Of a DNA stretch of 7,450 bases, positions 4,938 through 7,450 are shown one piece after another (position 1 is the first letter of the stretch; the number at the start of each line of letters is the position of its first letter). The stretch is taken from assembly GCA_039208045.1 (NCBI GenBank), contig JBCCRH010000323.1:1-7450 (forward strand), given 5' to 3'. The stretch comes from JBCCRH01 sp039208045. GTDB taxonomy: Bacteria > Bacteroidota > Bacteroidia > Chitinophagales > Saprospiraceae. The notes beneath the pieces were generated by a model, which searched no databases, was not told where the DNA came from, and worked only from the letters and a program-made list of their open reading frames with translations. The translations under genes were made by a program, and so were the position numbers.

Positions 4938-7450
4938 ATGACTATGAATAAGTTTCTACTTTTTTTCCTAAGCTGTTGTTTTGTCAGTACGTTGTTTGCT
5001 GATCCAGTAGATGAGGCAACAGCCCTGCGAGTAGCGGAGCAGTGGTACCAAGCTGCCCTAAATCGCCATGAGGCTACCTCAAAAGATGAAGTACGCATCG
5101 AATTAGCTGCCACCATTGAAGCTTATGTCGATGGCGCGATGCAGCCCGTATATCGTGTGTTTTCTGCTGGTACAGATAATGGATTTGTAATCGTAACCGC
5201 AGATGATCGAGTGCTGCCCATCTTAGGATATGCCCTTGGTGGAAATTATGTATTCGAAACGCAACAGCAACCGGAGCCCTTCCGTAAGTGGATGGGCTAT
5301 TACAAAAGCCAGATTAAAGCAGCCATCCGCAATAAAGTACCCGCCGGGGAAGAAGTGAAGCAGACGTGGGATGCCTATCTAAATGGTGATATTGAAAAAA
5401 CGATTGACACGGTCAATCCATTAGTAAGTACCAAGTGGGATCAACCCTTTCCCTACAATGCCTTATGCCCACAAGACCCCAATAGCGGCCAACGCGCCGT
5501 AGTGGGTTGCGTAGCTACCGCAATGGCACAACTGATGCGCTACCACGCACACCCCGCGCAAGGAACAGGCTTCTACTCCTATAATCATCCCCAATTTGGA
5601 ACCGTTTCCGCTAACTTTGGTGCCACTTCTTACAATTGGGCCAATATGCCTAACCAGATCAGTAGTTTCAATCAGGACATTGCCTTGCTGAGCTATCACT
5701 GTGGAGTGAGTATCGAGATGGGTTATGGCGTAGATGTTAGTGGGGTGTCTTCCCTATCTGGAGTGGCAAGCGCTCTCAAGCAATATTTTTCCTATTCCTC
5801 CACCACTTCTTTTGTAGAGCGGGAGAATTACTCCAATGCCAATTGGATCCAGTTGATGAAAGACGAGTTAGACAATGCCCGCCCCATTGAATACGCAGGG
5901 ATTGGACAAGGAGGGGGACATGCTTGGGTAGCTGATGGCTACGATATCAGCAACTTCTTCCATATGAACTGGGGCTGGGGTGGTTTTCAGGATGGCTACT
6001 TCACGCTTGACGATCTCAATCCAAGTACTGGCGGTACGGGAGCAGGCAATAGTGGCTTTAATTTTTATCAGCAAGCAGTTATTGGGATTCAGCCCGCAGG
6101 AGGTAGTTCTAGCGGTGGCCCACAAGATGATCCCGATCCCAATGAGTTTAACAACTTGGTAATGTGGTCAAGTGTGATAGCCGATCCATTCCCGATTAGT
6201 TTTGCACAGCCATTCCAAATTCAGGTAGATGTAGCTAATACAGGTTCGGAATCGGTGACAGGAGATATTGCTGCTGCTATCTTTACAGAGGATGGTACAT
6301 TCTTAGATTTTATCGATACAGAAAGTGGCACACTAGAAAGTGGCTTCTTCTACAATCTGACCTTTGATAACGATGGCTTGCCTACCTCACCAGGCACCTA
6401 CCTTATGGGCTTCTTTTACCGTCCAACAGGTGGTGAGTATACCATCATTCCTGCTGGCGACTATGCCAATCCAGTGACTTTCGAAATACAAGGGCCAAGT
6501 AATGATATTGCCTTATTCAACGAGATTGTGCCACAGCCACAGCCCATCATAGCGGGTGAGCCTTTCCAAATAACAGTGGACTACGCTAATTTTGGAGCCT
6601 TCGACTACTCTGGTGAGTTTTCCATGGATTTATATACCCTCGAAGGGGAATATATCCAAGAAATACAAGTGATTACCCAGAGCCTGTGCGCCAATTGCCA
6701 TTTTACCAACGGACTCACCTTCACCTCCAACGGCATTGATGTGGAGCCCGGCACCTACCTAATCGCTACCTGGAATCGCCCTGCGGGTGGCGAGTGGCAA
6801 ATTGTGGCAACAGGAGATTTTGAAAACCCCATACAAGTGCAAGTGCAAGCACCGGCCTTGATCGGTGATCCCTTCGAGAATAATAATACCGTAGCTAACG
6901 CTTTCGATATCAATCCCTTATTCACCAGCAACACCGCCTTTTTTGAATCCATTGGATCCAATATGCATGTAGCTGATGATGAAGATTACTTTAAAATCGA
7001 TCTAGAGCCCGGCTTCCAATATACCATCAATGCCCGCGTTCACGACTCTTTCGATAGTGGCAACGGCAATACCTACACCAACGATGTGCTATTTGGTATC
7101 AATGATGGCACTGACTGGAGTGAACTATTCGATGATACTATGGATGAGCCATTCGTTATAGAAGGTGGAAATACGATCACCTTTGGCGTTTCCTCTTACT
7201 TTGTAGGAACACTAGGAAGTTATTTGCTGGAAGTAGACGTGCAACGCTCTCCGAGCACCAGCACCGACCAAGCAGCCCTAGAGCCATTTGTAACTGTTGG
7301 CCCCAATCCGAGCCAGCGCTACTTTGACCTTACCGTCAATCTGGACATAGCTTCACCCATCCGCGCCGATATGTTCAGCGCCAACGGCCAAGTAATGGGC
7401 ACCTGGGATTTTGGCTTAACCAATGAAGTCGGCCACCGTTTTGATCTCAC
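4938..7450 (+). CDS. Secreted C10 (streptopain-family) cysteine peptidase with T9SS sorting domain (3'-partial)
   Basis: The frame is open from ATG 4938 to the window end (837 codons). ATG 4944 is an equally good start. A type I signal peptide ends near LFA-D (residues 19-22). Residues 30-150 look like the C10 propeptide/inhibitor domain (RVFSAGTDNGFVIVTADDRVLPILGY). The catalytic domain carries Cys191 in VVGCVATAMAQLMRYH, His328 in GGGHAWVADGYD and NWGWGGFQDGYF at 344-355, all typical of streptopain-like peptidases. Two tandem beta-sandwich repeats of about 120 aa follow (402-521 and 522-640); they share PGTYL, RP-GGE and GD-NP blocks. A PPC-like domain (about 641-770; DPFENNN, DDEDYFKIDLEPG) comes next, then the start of a T9SS type A sorting domain (VGPNPSQRYFDL, FSANGQVMGTWDF). 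The protein is probably exported by Sec, moved across the outer membrane by T9SS, and autoprocessed to digest external protein. The remainder of the sorting domain lies beyond the window. Confidence 0.93.
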   Translation, partial: MTMNKFLLFFLSCCFVSTLFADPVDEATALRVAEQWYQAALNRHEATSKDEVRIELAATIEAYVDGAMQPVYRVFSAGTDNGFVIVTADDRVLPILGYALGGNYVFETQQQPEPFRKWMGYYKSQIKAAIRNKVPAGEEVKQTWDAYLNGDIEKTIDTVNPLVSTKWDQPFPYNALCPQDPNSGQRAVVGCVATAMAQLMRYHAHPAQGTGFYSYNHPQFGTVSANFGATSYNWANMPNQISSFNQDIALLSYHCGVSIEMGYGVDVSGVSSLSGVASALKQYFSYSSTTSFVERENYSNANWIQLMKDELDNARPIEYAGIGQGGGHAWVADGYDISNFFHMNWGWGGFQDGYFTLDDLNPSTGGTGAGNSGFNFYQQAVIGIQPAGGSSSGGPQDDPDPNEFNNLVMWSSVIADPFPISFAQPFQIQVDVANTGSESVTGDIAAAIFTEDGTFLDFIDTESGTLESGFFYNLTFDNDGLPTSPGTYLMGFFYRPTGGEYTIIPAGDYANPVTFEIQGPSNDIALFNEIVPQPQPIIAGEPFQITVDYANFGAFDYSGEFSMDLYTLEGEYIQEIQVITQSLCANCHFTNGLTFTSNGIDVEPGTYLIATWNRPAGGEWQIVATGDFENPIQVQVQAPALIGDPFENNNTVANAFDINPLFTSNTAFFESIGSNMHVADDEDYFKIDLEPGFQYTINARVHDSFDSGNGNTYTNDVLFGINDGTDWSELFDDTMDEPFVIEGGNTITFGVSSYFVGTLGSYLLEVDVQRSPSTSTDQAALEPFVTVGPNPSQRYFDLTVNLDIASPIRADMFSANGQVMGTWDFGLTNEVGHRFDL

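Noticed and set aside
4938..4985. Possible lipoprotein signal (FLSC, Cys at residue 13 or 14) in the peptidase leader
   Set aside because: The hydrophobic stretch before the Cys is too short, a normal signal peptidase I site (LFA-D) follows, and the T9SS domain points to a different route.
5463..6961. Several short frames on both strands within the peptidase gene
   Set aside because: The peptidase frame is open throughout with conserved catalytic motifs and domains; the others are shadows.

Overview
The window looks like a chromosomal piece of a marine-type Bacteroidota bacterium. Supporting signs are two candidate promoters of the Bacteroidota form (TTG/TTTG, about 19-20 nt, TAnnTTTG), the lack of Shine-Dalgarno sequences, a secreted C10 peptidase ending in a Type IX secretion (T9SS) sorting domain, and a Bacteroidota-style proteorhodopsin. 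The genus cannot be read from the sequence; a Saprospiria-like lineage is only a guess.

Layout: (1) 2-460 (+) is the 3' end of a fatty-acid beta-oxidation 3-hydroxyacyl-CoA dehydrogenase. (2) 676-3747 (+) is a light-harvesting cassette: lycopene beta-cyclase (crtY), a Brp/Blh-type beta-carotene 15,15'-dioxygenase (blh) overlapping it by 4 nt, then, after a 133-bp gap holding a hairpin and a good promoter, a DTE-motif proton-pumping rhodopsin. (3) 3748-4010 is a convergent intergenic region with a terminator-like hairpin and a 132-bp inverted-repeat element. Inside that element is a near-exact 22-bp copy of the crtY start region. (4) 4011-4745 (-) is a TauE/SafE (TSUP) membrane transporter. 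(5) 4746-4937 is a divergent promoter region with two perfect palindromes. (6) 4938 to the window end (+) is a large secreted C10 (streptopain-family) cysteine peptidase, cut by the window edge inside its T9SS domain.

How it works together: CrtY converts lycopene to beta-carotene, Blh cleaves beta-carotene to retinal, and retinal binds Lys225 of the rhodopsin to make a light-driven outward proton pump. The rhodopsin has a glycine (Gly144) where carotenoid-antenna rhodopsins have their membrane-facing opening, so it may also bind a carotenoid antenna. Earlier carotenoid genes (crtE, crtB, crtI) are not in the window.

The least expected signal is the 22-bp repeat shared by the crtY start (674-695) and the structured element behind the transporter gene (3902-3923). 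If the element is transcribed on the minus strand, for example as the transporter's 3' UTR, its RNA could pair without interruption with the crtY start codon region. It could also pair over 12 nt with the rhodopsin start region. That is a testable hypothesis for coordinated antisense control of the pigment and rhodopsin genes, not an established fact.
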